This document shows, one piece after another, positions 52,863-61,333 of a stretch of DNA of 63,557 nt. A program made the translations under genes and the position numbers. Below the pieces are notes generated by a model. It searched no databases and was not told the DNA's origin. It worked only from the letters and a program-made list of their open reading frames with translations. This DNA comes from an uncultured Mollicutes bacterium (GTDB lineage: Bacteria > Bacillota_I > Bacilli_A > Acholeplasmatales > Anaeroplasmataceae): contig CAMWKG010000008.1 of the NCBI GenBank assembly GCA_947174785.1, forward strand, positions 1-63,557, written 5' to 3'. Every line of letters begins with the position of its first letter. The first letter of the stretch is position 1.

Positions 52863-53150
52863 GTGATTTATAATATATTAGGAATTCTTATTGGAATATT
52901 TGTTCTTATCAATTCTATTTTATTGATTGCAGGAAAAAAAGAAAAGCAATTGGTATGTATTTTTAATTTTGCATTAGCTATAGGATTTATAGCAACAGGA
53001 ATTTGCGGATTTTTTATTCCTGAGAATTTAGACTATATTACAATAATTTTATTATTAATATTTGCGGTTTTGTTTCTGGTTCAGTATTATCTATTTTTAA
53101 AAAAGAACCAAACATCCCAGAAGCATAAAATAACTTCTAGCAAAAAGTAG
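52863..53150 (+). CDS. Hypothetical small membrane protein
   Basis: About 95 residues with three membrane helices and a basic tail (KKNQTSQKHKITSSKK). GTG 52863 has RBS GGTGAT; the longer ORF from TTG 52830 begins in the probable promoter. The 3' end overlaps ylbJ (opposite strand) by 54 nt. Confidence 0.6.
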   Translation: MIYNILGILIGIFVLINSILLIAGKKEKQLVCIFNFALAIGFIATGICGFFIPENLDYITIILLLIFAVLFLVQYYLFLKKNQTSQKHKITSSKK

Positions 53151-53912
53151 TTTATAATAAGGCAGTTCATCTGCAATAGATAAAATTTGCAAATGTTCAG
53201 ATATTCCTAAAAAACCCATAGCCATAAAAGCGATTAATGGATTTGTAGTTTTTTGCATTCCCCCAAGTATTTCTAAAAAAGGATAGATTACGGGATCTCC
53301 CTGTAAAAGAATTTTAATGAGAACTCTAAAGATTATTAAAATTCCTAAAACCTGTAAAACAATTTGAATGTTTTTTTGAATAGATGAAAATAAAAATTTC
53401 AAGTAAGAAATCGGTTCTAAAGAATTGTTTGAACTGATTTTTTCTTTTTTGTTAAAAATATGCATCCAAATAGAGGCTAGAATAAGTACTGCTGCATAAT
53501 AGAGTGGAACAATGATGGCAAATTGCTTGCATAATAAAAGTGTATACGGTAGGGAAAGGGTAGAGAAGGCACATATTAAGTTTTGATATTCTCTTTTTGA
53601 AATTTCCTGTCGTTCATAGCTAGCCTTAAAAAACTTAGTTGATGCAGGAGACCCACATAGCAAGCTGAATAAAATTAAAAATGCACTTTTTTCATTATGG
53701 ATATGAAAGATAAATTTAAATGGCTTGAAGAGAAGTTTACTGATTTTAGATATTAATGGCATATGCTCAATAAAATCTATTACAACAAAGCTAGGATACA
53801 TAATGGGTAAAAGTACTGTAAACCACATTTGGCAGGCATCCATAACTTCTTTAGAAACTATAGAAGGATTAGTTATTAATAGATAAAGTATCAGCAAAAG
53901 TATTATAGTCAT
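53097..53912 (-). CDS. ylbJ: Sporulation membrane protein YlbJ-like
   Basis: 271-residue polytopic nucleoside-recognition domain protein. WFTVLLPIMYPSFVVIDF, FSLLCGSPASTKFF and FLGISEHLQI match YlbJ, required for spore cortex in Bacillus. It is shorter than B. subtilis YlbJ (about 400). It suggests a spore-forming lineage. Confidence 0.82.
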   Translation of the reverse strand: MTIILLLILYLLITNPSIVSKEVMDACQMWFTVLLPIMYPSFVVIDFIEHMPLISKISKLLFKPFKFIFHIHNEKSAFLILFSLLCGSPASTKFFKASYERQEISKREYQNLICAFSTLSLPYTLLLCKQFAIIVPLYYAAVLILASIWMHIFNKKEKISSNNSLEPISYLKFLFSSIQKNIQIVLQVLGILIIFRVLIKILLQGDPVIYPFLEILGGMQKTTNPLIAFMAMGFLGISEHLQILSIADELPYYKLLFARSYFMLLGCLVLF

Positions 53913-54137
53913 AGAATCACATTTAAGTATATTTTTATCTATTAAGTTTTATTCATATTCTTATGGAATATACTTTTGCTGATTTACCTTTTAAATTATT
54001 AATCTATTAACTTTCTTTAACAATATGGATTAGTATACAATCTTCCAATATTTTATGATATCCATTTAATGTCAATTGAAACTTTTTCTTGTTTATAGTA
54101 AAATAGAAATATGATAAGATGACAGGAGGTGTTGGAT

Positions 54138-56225
54138 ATGTTCTTATTTAATGGTAAACAAATGAAACGTATATTTATGGTTTTCTTTTTAGTTTGTTTT
54201 TTTGTCCTATGTTCTTGTCATAAACAAGTAGAGCAACCTCAAGAAAAACCACAAGAAACATATAGTATAACATATGTCATCAATGGTCATGGAGAACAAC
54301 CAGAAAATCTAGTAGAGCAAACGAATCTACCTGATCCACTTCCTATTCTATCTGAAGAGGGATGGACATTTGAAGGTTGGTATACAACACTTTCCTTTGA
54401 ATCAGGCAGTGAGGCAGTTGCTGGAATTGAAATAATCGAGGATACAATACTATATGCACGTTGGAAATATATACCAACACCAATTGAATATTTATACAGT
54501 ATTACTTATGTAACGAATGGGCATGGGCAACAACCAGCTAATCTTAAGAATCAAGCATATATTCCTAGCTCATTACCAGTTTTAAGAGAAGAAGGCTGGA
54601 GGTTTGAAGGTTGGTATTTAGATAATGAAACCTTCTTAGATGAAGCTAAGGTAAGTGTTAAATTAAGTGAAGATACAACTCTATATGCAAAATGGACAGA
54701 AGTCATACCTTCTTATGTTGTTGATTATAAAATAAACAATAGTAAAGCTGGAACCTTAATTGGAGAAACTCATCAAATTGTATATAGAGGAGAGGATACA
54801 ACACCTATAATTGTCGTTCCAAATGTTGGTTATAGATTTCTTGGCTGGAGCAAAACAGGTGAATATCTTGGTGAAATGGAACGTGTTGATGAATTAACTA
54901 GAGTGGATACCAATGTTCAAGACCATATTACTGCGATAGCTATGTTTCAAGGACCTGTCACTTGTGAAATGGAGTTTAAGGCAAGAGATGGAGGGAAAGT
55001 AGAAGGAACATTAAAACAGTCAGTGTGGTATGGAGGTAGAGGAGAAATTGTCACTGCTATACCAGATGAAGGATTTAGATTTGTTAGATGGAGTGATGGA
55101 GAAACTGAAGCAGTAAGAACTAATGAGTGCGTTACATATTACCCAGCCTCAACACCACAAATCTTTGCTGAATTTGAACGATGTGCAAGAAAATTTAAAC
55201 TAGAATATAATGAAGCTACATCAAATACTGAGTTAACTGACTATACTTTCTATTTAGATGATATGGAAAAAGAACAATACTTACCTGTACCACAAAGAGA
55301 AGGATATGAATTTGTAGGTTGGTATTCAGATTGGTTTCATTCTGTACAAGTGACTGATGAAACAGGAAAGATGATAGTAGATAATGATTGGTTTAATAAT
55401 GACTGGATTTTTTATGATAGAACAAATCCTGATATGAAACTATATGCAAGATGGAGACCTATTAAAGAAGTTCCTGTCTATAAGATACTTTTGATATTTG
55501 TCACTCAAGTACATGCAACATTAGAATCTACTAAAAATGGAATGATCCAAGTAGACTATGTAATGAGTGATATAGAAAGAGAATTTTGTATATTAATCAC
55601 GAAAAGGTTAGAAGAATACCTAGAAGCTATATTAAATGGAACAGTAGATTTTCAAGTAGATGCTTACTTTACAAAGATAGCATTATCTGAAGAGAATTTT
55701 TATAGAGGTTCAGCATCACCACTTGGAGGTGGAGGTTTATATTATGATTATGGTATTAATCTAGAGAATGGAGATTTACCTGAAGTAAATGATATGTTAG
55801 ATGATTATGATAGTGCATTGGTTTCTTTTAACCTAAAGGACCGTAACGGTGATTTACATGTTACAGCAGGACATTCAGGAGCTAAATATGGTAACATATA
55901 TCTCGAATCTGTTTTTGGTTCTAAAGTAAATTCAAATTACAATGACTTTTCTCTTGCAGGTGTTTATTATGGTTGGGTTGAACACATTGGACTATATGCC
56001 CATGAGTTAACTCATACCATAGAATTACAATTAAAGAAAGAAGATTGTTATGGGCTACATGAAGCTGCTGAGTATTATGGAAAGCAAGTCCCACTTCAAA
56101 CAGAATTTGATATTCTTAATGATTACTTAAGAAATGAATGCAATATAGGAGGCAAAATTGTCGGTATTCCTTACGAATTTTGGACTGGGGAATATGAAAA
56201 AAATAGTCTTTCAATAAAATTTTAA
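54138..56225 (+). CDS. Lipoprotein with InlB-type repeats and HExxH motif
   Basis: Lipobox VLCSC near residue 27 (surface lipoprotein). Several Listeria-Bacteroides (InlB B) repeats: EGWTFEGWYT, EGWRFEGWYL, GYRFLGWSK, GFRFVRWSDG, GYEFVGWYS, spanning about 35-440. The C-terminal domain has HELTH (622-626) with HEAAEYY about 15 residues later, a likely zinc metalloprotease. ATG 54138 has RBS AGGAGGT, 7 nt. 695 residues. Probably acts on host or surface proteins. Confidence 0.8.
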   Translation: MFLFNGKQMKRIFMVFFLVCFFVLCSCHKQVEQPQEKPQETYSITYVINGHGEQPENLVEQTNLPDPLPILSEEGWTFEGWYTTLSFESGSEAVAGIEIIEDTILYARWKYIPTPIEYLYSITYVTNGHGQQPANLKNQAYIPSSLPVLREEGWRFEGWYLDNETFLDEAKVSVKLSEDTTLYAKWTEVIPSYVVDYKINNSKAGTLIGETHQIVYRGEDTTPIIVVPNVGYRFLGWSKTGEYLGEMERVDELTRVDTNVQDHITAIAMFQGPVTCEMEFKARDGGKVEGTLKQSVWYGGRGEIVTAIPDEGFRFVRWSDGETEAVRTNECVTYYPASTPQIFAEFERCARKFKLEYNEATSNTELTDYTFYLDDMEKEQYLPVPQREGYEFVGWYSDWFHSVQVTDETGKMIVDNDWFNNDWIFYDRTNPDMKLYARWRPIKEVPVYKILLIFVTQVHATLESTKNGMIQVDYVMSDIEREFCILITKRLEEYLEAILNGTVDFQVDAYFTKIALSEENFYRGSASPLGGGGLYYDYGINLENGDLPEVNDMLDDYDSALVSFNLKDRNGDLHVTAGHSGAKYGNIYLESVFGSKVNSNYNDFSLAGVYYGWVEHIGLYAHELTHTIELQLKKEDCYGLHEAAEYYGKQVPLQTEFDILNDYLRNECNIGGKIVGIPYEFWTGEYEKNSLSIKF

Positions 56226-56269
56226 ACTATTTACTTAAAAGAGATACCAATATCAAAACTGCTCAAAAG

Positions 56270-56318
56270 AAAAGGCCATGAATATAGGACTTATGTCCTT
56301 ATTCAAGGCCTTTTAAAT
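56270..56318 (+). terminator. Terminator after the lipoprotein gene
   Basis: AAAAGGCC and GGCCTTTT pair, with GAAT/ATTC and AGGA/TCCT inside. Long stem with mismatches, then TTTAAATTTTTT. Confidence 0.75.
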
Positions 56319-57051
56319 TTTTTAAATACGAGAACTGGCAACTTGAAGACAGTTCAAAACTAGGGAAATAAAGAGATTTATTTCATAAATAGGTGCTTTT
56401 ATTAATTAAATGGTATTTGTATGAGAGTTGGCATTATTGACTTACTTTTCAAATTAGTTTATAATGGATTAGACTAGAAAATGCATATAAATGATTCTGT
56501 TGCTTTTCAAGTATATAAACAAAAAGAGGTTCTTAATCAGTACCTCTTAATATATAAAAAATGGCGACTCGGACAGGATTCGAACCTGCGACCGACGGCT
56601 TAGAAGTTAAGTTACCCACTTTCAATATCTTATTTTTGGTTGATATTCTTTATAAAATGGGCAATTTCTTATAGAATAGCTTTGTCTAACTTATCTAACT
56701 TTTCTATCATTTTAGCATATTATATAAGTTTCCCGCAAAAAATCCCGCATAGTTTTTCCCCGCACAATCCCGCACAAACTCTTTTATATCATTAAAAATA
56801 AAAAACTAGAGGAACAGTACCTCTAGTGTTTTTTTATGGAAATAAAGGGGAATCCAATGGTAAAACCGAGTTGGAGCCTAAGAAGTATCATAAGAGCTTT
56901 AATTAGAACTTTCAAGATACCACCCCCTTTATTGACATTTTTTATTATACAACAAAAATAAAATTTTGTAAATGTTTGTAAAATCCAAATCATTTGTGGT
57001 AAAATTTCATTAACTAATAAAAAGATTAAGTGATTTATAAGGAGCTAATAT
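56319..57051. other. Gene-poor region holding the tRNA scar
   Basis: No CDS. It includes the tRNA-Arg 3' fragment, and 56732-56778 has several GCGGGA-type repeats (minus strand: GTGCGGGATTGTGCGGGG, TGCGGGATTTTTTGCGGG) resembling tyrosine-integrase arm sites. The hairpin ACTAGAGGAACAGTACCTCTAGT (about 56804-56827) is followed by TTTTTT, a terminator. Confidence 0.6.
56562..56606 (-). tRNA. 3' half of tRNA-Arg(UCU), probable att scar
   Basis: On the minus strand, CTTCTAA (anticodon loop, UCU), GCCGT stem, GCAGG TTCGAAT CCTGT T-arm, CCGAGTC acceptor, G and CCA are all in order. The D arm and 5' acceptor strand are missing: the sequence before it (AGTTAAGTTACCCACT on the plus strand) is unrelated. 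It is the copy left when an element integrates into the 3' end of a tRNA gene. Confidence 0.85.
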
Positions 57052-58014
57052 ATGGAAATCAACAAAATTGATTATTTGAATTCAGTTATCAATACAAAAG
57101 AAGAAATTAAATATTCTGGACCTGCTATTTTATATAAGTATAAACCTTTTAATAAATATACTTTTGATATGTTAGAAAAGAATTATCTATATCTTTGTCC
57201 TGCTAAGGATTTAGATGATAAATCTGAATGTGACACATCATTAGATTTTTATAGACTAATGGATTTGGAAACTAATAATTTGAAAAGAGAGTGTGTTGAT
57301 CAAATTATTCAAATGATTATAAAACCTCATACTTCCCCTGAAAAATATGAGAGACTAGTAGCAATGGTTAAAAGAATAACTAAACCTGATGGAACAATAC
57401 GACCAAATTATATGATGGAAATAGCCCCTGAACTTCAAGAACTAGCTCCAAGCATAGATATAGCACCTTTTGTCAATTACATTATTGCGATACCTGATAT
57501 GTTAAATGAACCTTCAATTAAGCCCCAGCTTGAGAAACTTCTTTCCTATGGAGTATATTCTAAAGAAAGGGTAGGAATATGTTCTTTAAGTGAATCTAAA
57601 GACATTGATGAAATGTGGAATAATTATTATGCTGAAGATGAAACAGGTTGTTGTATTGCGTATGATGTATCTAATTATCCTTTCAATCAAAGCATTTTCC
57701 CTGTAGTATATGAAGATACACGAGAGACAAATATTATAATTCAATTGGTTTCAAATCTTATAGGTCAATGGATAAGTGGTTTGAGTAACGGACAGATAAA
57801 AGCAGATATAACACAATATTTAAGATTATTTCTAACCAAAAACACACAATGGAAATATCAACGAGAATGGAGATTGATTGGAGATGCAGAAGAAAAACCA
57901 ATCGCACCTAAAATAATAGCAATCTATTTAGGTAAAAATGTGTCTAAAGAAAATAAGATTAAGATGATGGAATATTGTAAGAGAATGGATATTAAGTTAA
58001 TAGAAAGAAATTAA
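57052..58014 (+). CDS. DUF2971 protein
   Basis: KYKPFNKYTFDMLEKNYLYLCPAKDLDD, SLSESKDIDEMWNNYYAEDETGCCIAYD and WKYQREWRLIG match DUF2971. Family members are linked to mobile elements and defence, without proven activity. 320 residues. RBS AAGGAG. 35 nt before the HEPN-like gene. Confidence 0.82.
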   Translation: MEINKIDYLNSVINTKEEIKYSGPAILYKYKPFNKYTFDMLEKNYLYLCPAKDLDDKSECDTSLDFYRLMDLETNNLKRECVDQIIQMIIKPHTSPEKYERLVAMVKRITKPDGTIRPNYMMEIAPELQELAPSIDIAPFVNYIIAIPDMLNEPSIKPQLEKLLSYGVYSKERVGICSLSESKDIDEMWNNYYAEDETGCCIAYDVSNYPFNQSIFPVVYEDTRETNIIIQLVSNLIGQWISGLSNGQIKADITQYLRLFLTKNTQWKYQREWRLIGDAEEKPIAPKIIAIYLGKNVSKENKIKMMEYCKRMDIKLIERN

Positions 58015-58048
58015 GTTAGAACTAATAATTGAAAGGAATATAGATAAA

Positions 58049-58477
58049 ATGCTTGGAAAAGATATTAAGATAAATGATTATCCGAATGATGTTTTTAAAG
58101 CAGTTGGAAAGATTATAATGTATTCTCAGGAATGGGAACAGGAGTATAAAAAACTTGCTACTATACTTCAAATTCCAATCAAGAAAATTGATGTAGCTTC
58201 ACTAAACAAATTAAATAATGCGTTAAAGAAAGAAAATCATCTAAATGATAAACAATATAAAGATTTAGAAGGTGTTATTAATAAAAGAAATTACATCAAT
58301 CACGAATTCTTTTTAAAAGACTTTCATAAGGATTTTAAAGAAATAGAAAACATATTAAATGACATACAGTTTTTAATATTTGAGGCAACTGATGTTATTG
58401 ATAATTTAATAGATAAATTACAGGGGAATTGCTATTTTCGAAGACCAACTATATTTGATGATACTAAAGCTGAATAG
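58049..58477 (+). CDS. HEPN-like small protein
   Basis: 142 residues, all-helical, with RNYINH (R-x4-H motif) in NKRNYINHEFF, the active-site pattern of HEPN ribonucleases. Close to the DUF2971 gene (34 nt) and probably co-transcribed. No MNT antitoxin is adjacent. Assignment rests on the motif and helical pattern only. Confidence 0.55.
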   Translation: MLGKDIKINDYPNDVFKAVGKIIMYSQEWEQEYKKLATILQIPIKKIDVASLNKLNNALKKENHLNDKQYKDLEGVINKRNYINHEFFLKDFHKDFKEIENILNDIQFLIFEATDVIDNLIDKLQGNCYFRRPTIFDDTKAE

Positions 58478-58502
58478 TCAAAAAACACCTAAAAAAAAGA
58501 AG

Positions 58503-58543
58503 GAGCTGTTAAGAAACCAAAAAGTTTCTAGCAGCTTTTTTTA
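58503..58543 (+). terminator. Terminator after HEPN-like gene
   Basis: GAGCTGTTAAGAAAC pairs with GTTTCTAGCAGC, then TTTTTTT. Close copy of the one at 51268-51308. Confidence 0.88.
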
Positions 58544-58648
58544 TAAAAATATTGTCAGTTTTTGACGAACAGATTTTATTGCTTTGTTGTAGAAAAATGA
58601 TGTAAAATGTAATTATAAAGGAATAAATATAAGAGAGGTCTTAACATT

Positions 58649-59752
58649 ATGGAATACGTTTCTGATTATGTTTTCTCCAAGATAATGGATGATGGAGAAT
58701 TTAACCTTCCAATTGAGTGGGATGGAGATGATTTTTTGAGTACGATATCAAATTTATTTGATAAGTATTTAAAAAAGATAAATGCATATTGTACAGAAGA
58801 AACTACTCATTTTATTAGTTTTGAATGTGATAAAATAAAAAAATGTATTGAAGTTTATTTGAATGGTTTGCCATCTAAATCATATGAATATTTAAATGAG
58901 ATAATGATAGAATTAATAAAGTTTCCTCTTAATATTTTTATAAAAGCTATACCTTATACTTTTAGAAGTACGTCCACTTTCCCACCTATTGAATTTTATA
59001 GAGTAGTAAAAGTCCAAAAGGAAAAAGATTGTGACATAAAAAGACTTTTTCATGTTCCTTATAATTTAAGAAGTAAGATTTCTACATCAAGATATAGTAT
59101 AGCTGGCTATCCATGTCTTTATTTAGGAACCTCATTAGATTTATGCTGTGAAGAATTAAATGTTAAGCCTTTAAAGAGTGAAGCATTTGTATCAAAATTA
59201 ACATTTAAACATATTGTTCCAAATACAATAAAAGTGATAGACCTAGCTATTAAACCACAGGATTTCTTGAATTTTGGTAAAAGCTTTGGTATGGTGGATT
59301 ATAAGAAAAGACGCTTTGTTAGACTTGGTCATTTAACACCTGATGAGATATTCGTTCATTATTTGCTATGGTATCCACTTCTTGCAGCATGCTCATATAT
59401 TAGAAATGATAGAACCGCCAATTTTTCTGCTGAATATATTGTTTCACAAGTTTTAATGCAATGGCTAAGTAATTATAATAAGCAATTTAAAAACGAATTA
59501 TTCGGATTAAGATATTTTTCTTGTGCATCTAAAAGTGCTTCAGAAAAGGGTTTTAATTATGTGTTTCCTACAAGTGGAAAAAGTATATCTTCCGATTTGA
59601 GATTTTGCCCTATTTTGTCACAATGCTTTGAATTGACAAAACCTAGAGATCTTAGGAAATATAGGTCTTTGGAAGAATTAGAACAAGATTTAGATAATGA
59701 TAAGGAGTTGTTTTCTATTTATGATTATCTACCTCTTTACATTGATGAATAA
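58649..59752 (+). CDS. RES-domain protein (NAD+-degrading toxin family)
   Basis: RES toxins break down NAD+ by phosphorolysis. The core RLFHVPYNLRSK..STSRYS.AGYPCLYLGTSLDLCCEEL (about 130-172) has the Arg, Tyr and Glu positions of RES. An N-terminal helical region of 120 residues is extra, and no Xre antitoxin is adjacent. 367 residues, RBS AGAGAGG. May be a standalone defence effector. Confidence 0.75.
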   Translation: MEYVSDYVFSKIMDDGEFNLPIEWDGDDFLSTISNLFDKYLKKINAYCTEETTHFISFECDKIKKCIEVYLNGLPSKSYEYLNEIMIELIKFPLNIFIKAIPYTFRSTSTFPPIEFYRVVKVQKEKDCDIKRLFHVPYNLRSKISTSRYSIAGYPCLYLGTSLDLCCEELNVKPLKSEAFVSKLTFKHIVPNTIKVIDLAIKPQDFLNFGKSFGMVDYKKRRFVRLGHLTPDEIFVHYLLWYPLLAACSYIRNDRTANFSAEYIVSQVLMQWLSNYNKQFKNELFGLRYFSCASKSASEKGFNYVFPTSGKSISSDLRFCPILSQCFELTKPRDLRKYRSLEELEQDLDNDKELFSIYDYLPLYIDE

Positions 59753-59877
59753 CAATATAGTAATAAGGAATTGATTTCGATTTATATTCAAATCAATACA
59801 AATCAAAATGAGAGGAAAAAATCCTCTCATTTTTTACTTTTTTCAATTTTTAAAATCAAATGTAGTTTACGATGAAA

Positions 59878-60378
59878 CTAAGATAGATTACCATAACTAT
59901 CACAAGAAAGCTTTATATCTATATTGACATCTTGAGTAGGGAACAGCCACAAAACCTTATATGTAAATTTTCCTTTTCCATAAGCTGTATTCCCACTATA
60001 AGTAGCTGATCCATCACTAAAACTCCAAGATGAATTATTGATAGAAGTAGAATAATCTGCCTTTGTACATCTTACAGATATTCCTTCCTCAATCCAATAT
60101 TCAGCTGTAAGAGTATAAGTCCATAAAACATTATTATCATTTCCACGCTTTGTTACAGTTCTTTTTCCTTCCTTACTGTAAGAAGTAGAAAGAAGAACCA
60201 CATCATTCATTTGTTCAAATGTTTCATAAATGATATAACTGCCATCTTCAAAATACTGTGTTTCGCTTGAAACTAGAGTGAAATCATCTAAAAGATTATT
60301 CCCACTTGCAGCAATTTTTTGATTTGTTGAAATCAAAAGCACAAATAATAAACAAACAACACCTATAATTTTTTTCAT
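59878..60378 (-). CDS. Secreted hypothetical protein
   Basis: Signal peptide MKKIIGVVCLLFVLLISTNQKIAASG. 166 residues, beta-rich, no known domain. RBS GGGGGAAAT precedes. Third gene of the PadR operon, 16 nt after the previous gene. Confidence 0.75.
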   Translation of the reverse strand: MKKIIGVVCLLFVLLISTNQKIAASGNNLLDDFTLVSSETQYFEDGSYIIYETFEQMNDVVLLSTSYSKEGKRTVTKRGNDNNVLWTYTLTAEYWIEEGISVRCTKADYSTSINNSSWSFSDGSATYSGNTAYGKGKFTYKVLWLFPTQDVNIDIKLSCDSYGNLS

Positions 60379-60394
60379 TTTTATTTCCCCCTTA

Positions 60395-60748
60395 TTACTC
60401 TGTTGTTACTGTTATGTTTCCTCCAAGATTTTCTATGATGCTGTAAATGACTATGCTGGAAACTGCAATGCAAACAATTAACAATGCTAATAAAATAATT
60501 TCTATTATTAGTCGATTTTTAGCTTTTCTTTTCAAGCATTCATTATCTTTATCGAAGCTTTTTGCAATCTCTTGAGGAGCACCAAAATTCTCAATAACAT
60601 CATCTATTGTAGAATTTGGATTATCTTCTAAGAACTCATGAATTCTATCATCTAAGTCTTTTATAAATACGGACTTCATATTGAAAGAACAAGATAAGTT
60701 CTTTTTGATAAAAGAATAATATTTTTTTAAATCATTTTTATTTAGCAT
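60395..60748 (-). CDS. DUF1700-like protein with one membrane helix
   Basis: N-terminal helical domain with IHEFLEDNPNSTIDDVIENFGAPQEIAKSF, of DUF1700 type, and a C-terminal membrane helix (about 79-101). Proteins of this type are typically paired with PadR regulators. 117 residues, 4 nt from the PadR gene. Confidence 0.75.
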   Translation of the reverse strand: MLNKNDLKKYYSFIKKNLSCSFNMKSVFIKDLDDRIHEFLEDNPNSTIDDVIENFGAPQEIAKSFDKDNECLKRKAKNRLIIEIILLALLIVCIAVSSIVIYSIIENLGGNITVTTE

Positions 60749-60752
60749 AAGT

Positions 60753-61091
60753 TTACCCCTTTAATATTGCATTTGCTCCAGCATAAATTTTATCGAATAC
60801 TTGTCTACCGCATTCCAAATATTCCTTCCCTTTTTCCGTTAGATGATAATAAACTCTAAACCTCTTAGCACCAACTAATACTTTATTAGAAGTAATGAAT
60901 CCTTTATTTTCTAAACGATAAAATGGTCCATATAATGAACCTTCTTTAATTTCGATAGAGTTATTACTTTGAGATAGAAGTTCTTGCTTTAATTGATAAC
61001 CATACATATCCTCTTTAGAAAGAAGCTTTAGAATTAATAAGTCTAATAATCCTACCTTAAAATTTTCCTCTATATCCTTTTCCCACGTCAT
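60753..61091 (-). CDS. PadR family transcriptional regulator
   Basis: Winged helix with GLLDLLILKLLSKEDMYGYQLKQEL, EGSLYGPFYRLENKGFI, and YYHLTEKGKEYL. 112 residues from ATG 61091, RBS AGGATG. Probably represses its own operon and perhaps the divergent subtilase gene. Confidence 0.9.
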   Translation of the reverse strand: MTWEKDIEENFKVGLLDLLILKLLSKEDMYGYQLKQELLSQSNNSIEIKEGSLYGPFYRLENKGFITSNKVLVGAKRFRVYYHLTEKGKEYLECGRQVFDKIYAGANAILKG

Positions 61092-61168
61092 TGCATCACA
61101 TCCTAAATTAACATTTTTAAATATAACATAAAATAAATTTTTACACAATACCTTTTAACAAAATATAT

Positions 61169-61198
61169 GTTGACAAAATATTATGCAGAATGATAAAA
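61169..61198 (+). promoter_or_regulatory. Promoter of the subtilase cluster
   Basis: TTGACA near 61169 is followed after about 17 nt by GATAAAAT. It faces away from the padR operon. Confidence 0.55.
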
Positions 61199-61333
61199 TT
61201 ATAATAAGAAAAGAGGAGTAAAGAGGGTGGTATCAAATGTTAAATTTGAAAACAGAATTTGACATAAAATAACTGAGGTTTCAAAGTCAAAAAAACATGC
61301 ATTTCAGTGAAAAAAGTGAGGGAGGTAAATACT

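Noticed and set aside
51268-58543. Two near-identical terminators as ends of a transposon
   Set aside because: They are same-strand terminators after unrelated genes, with no shared flanks or transposase between.
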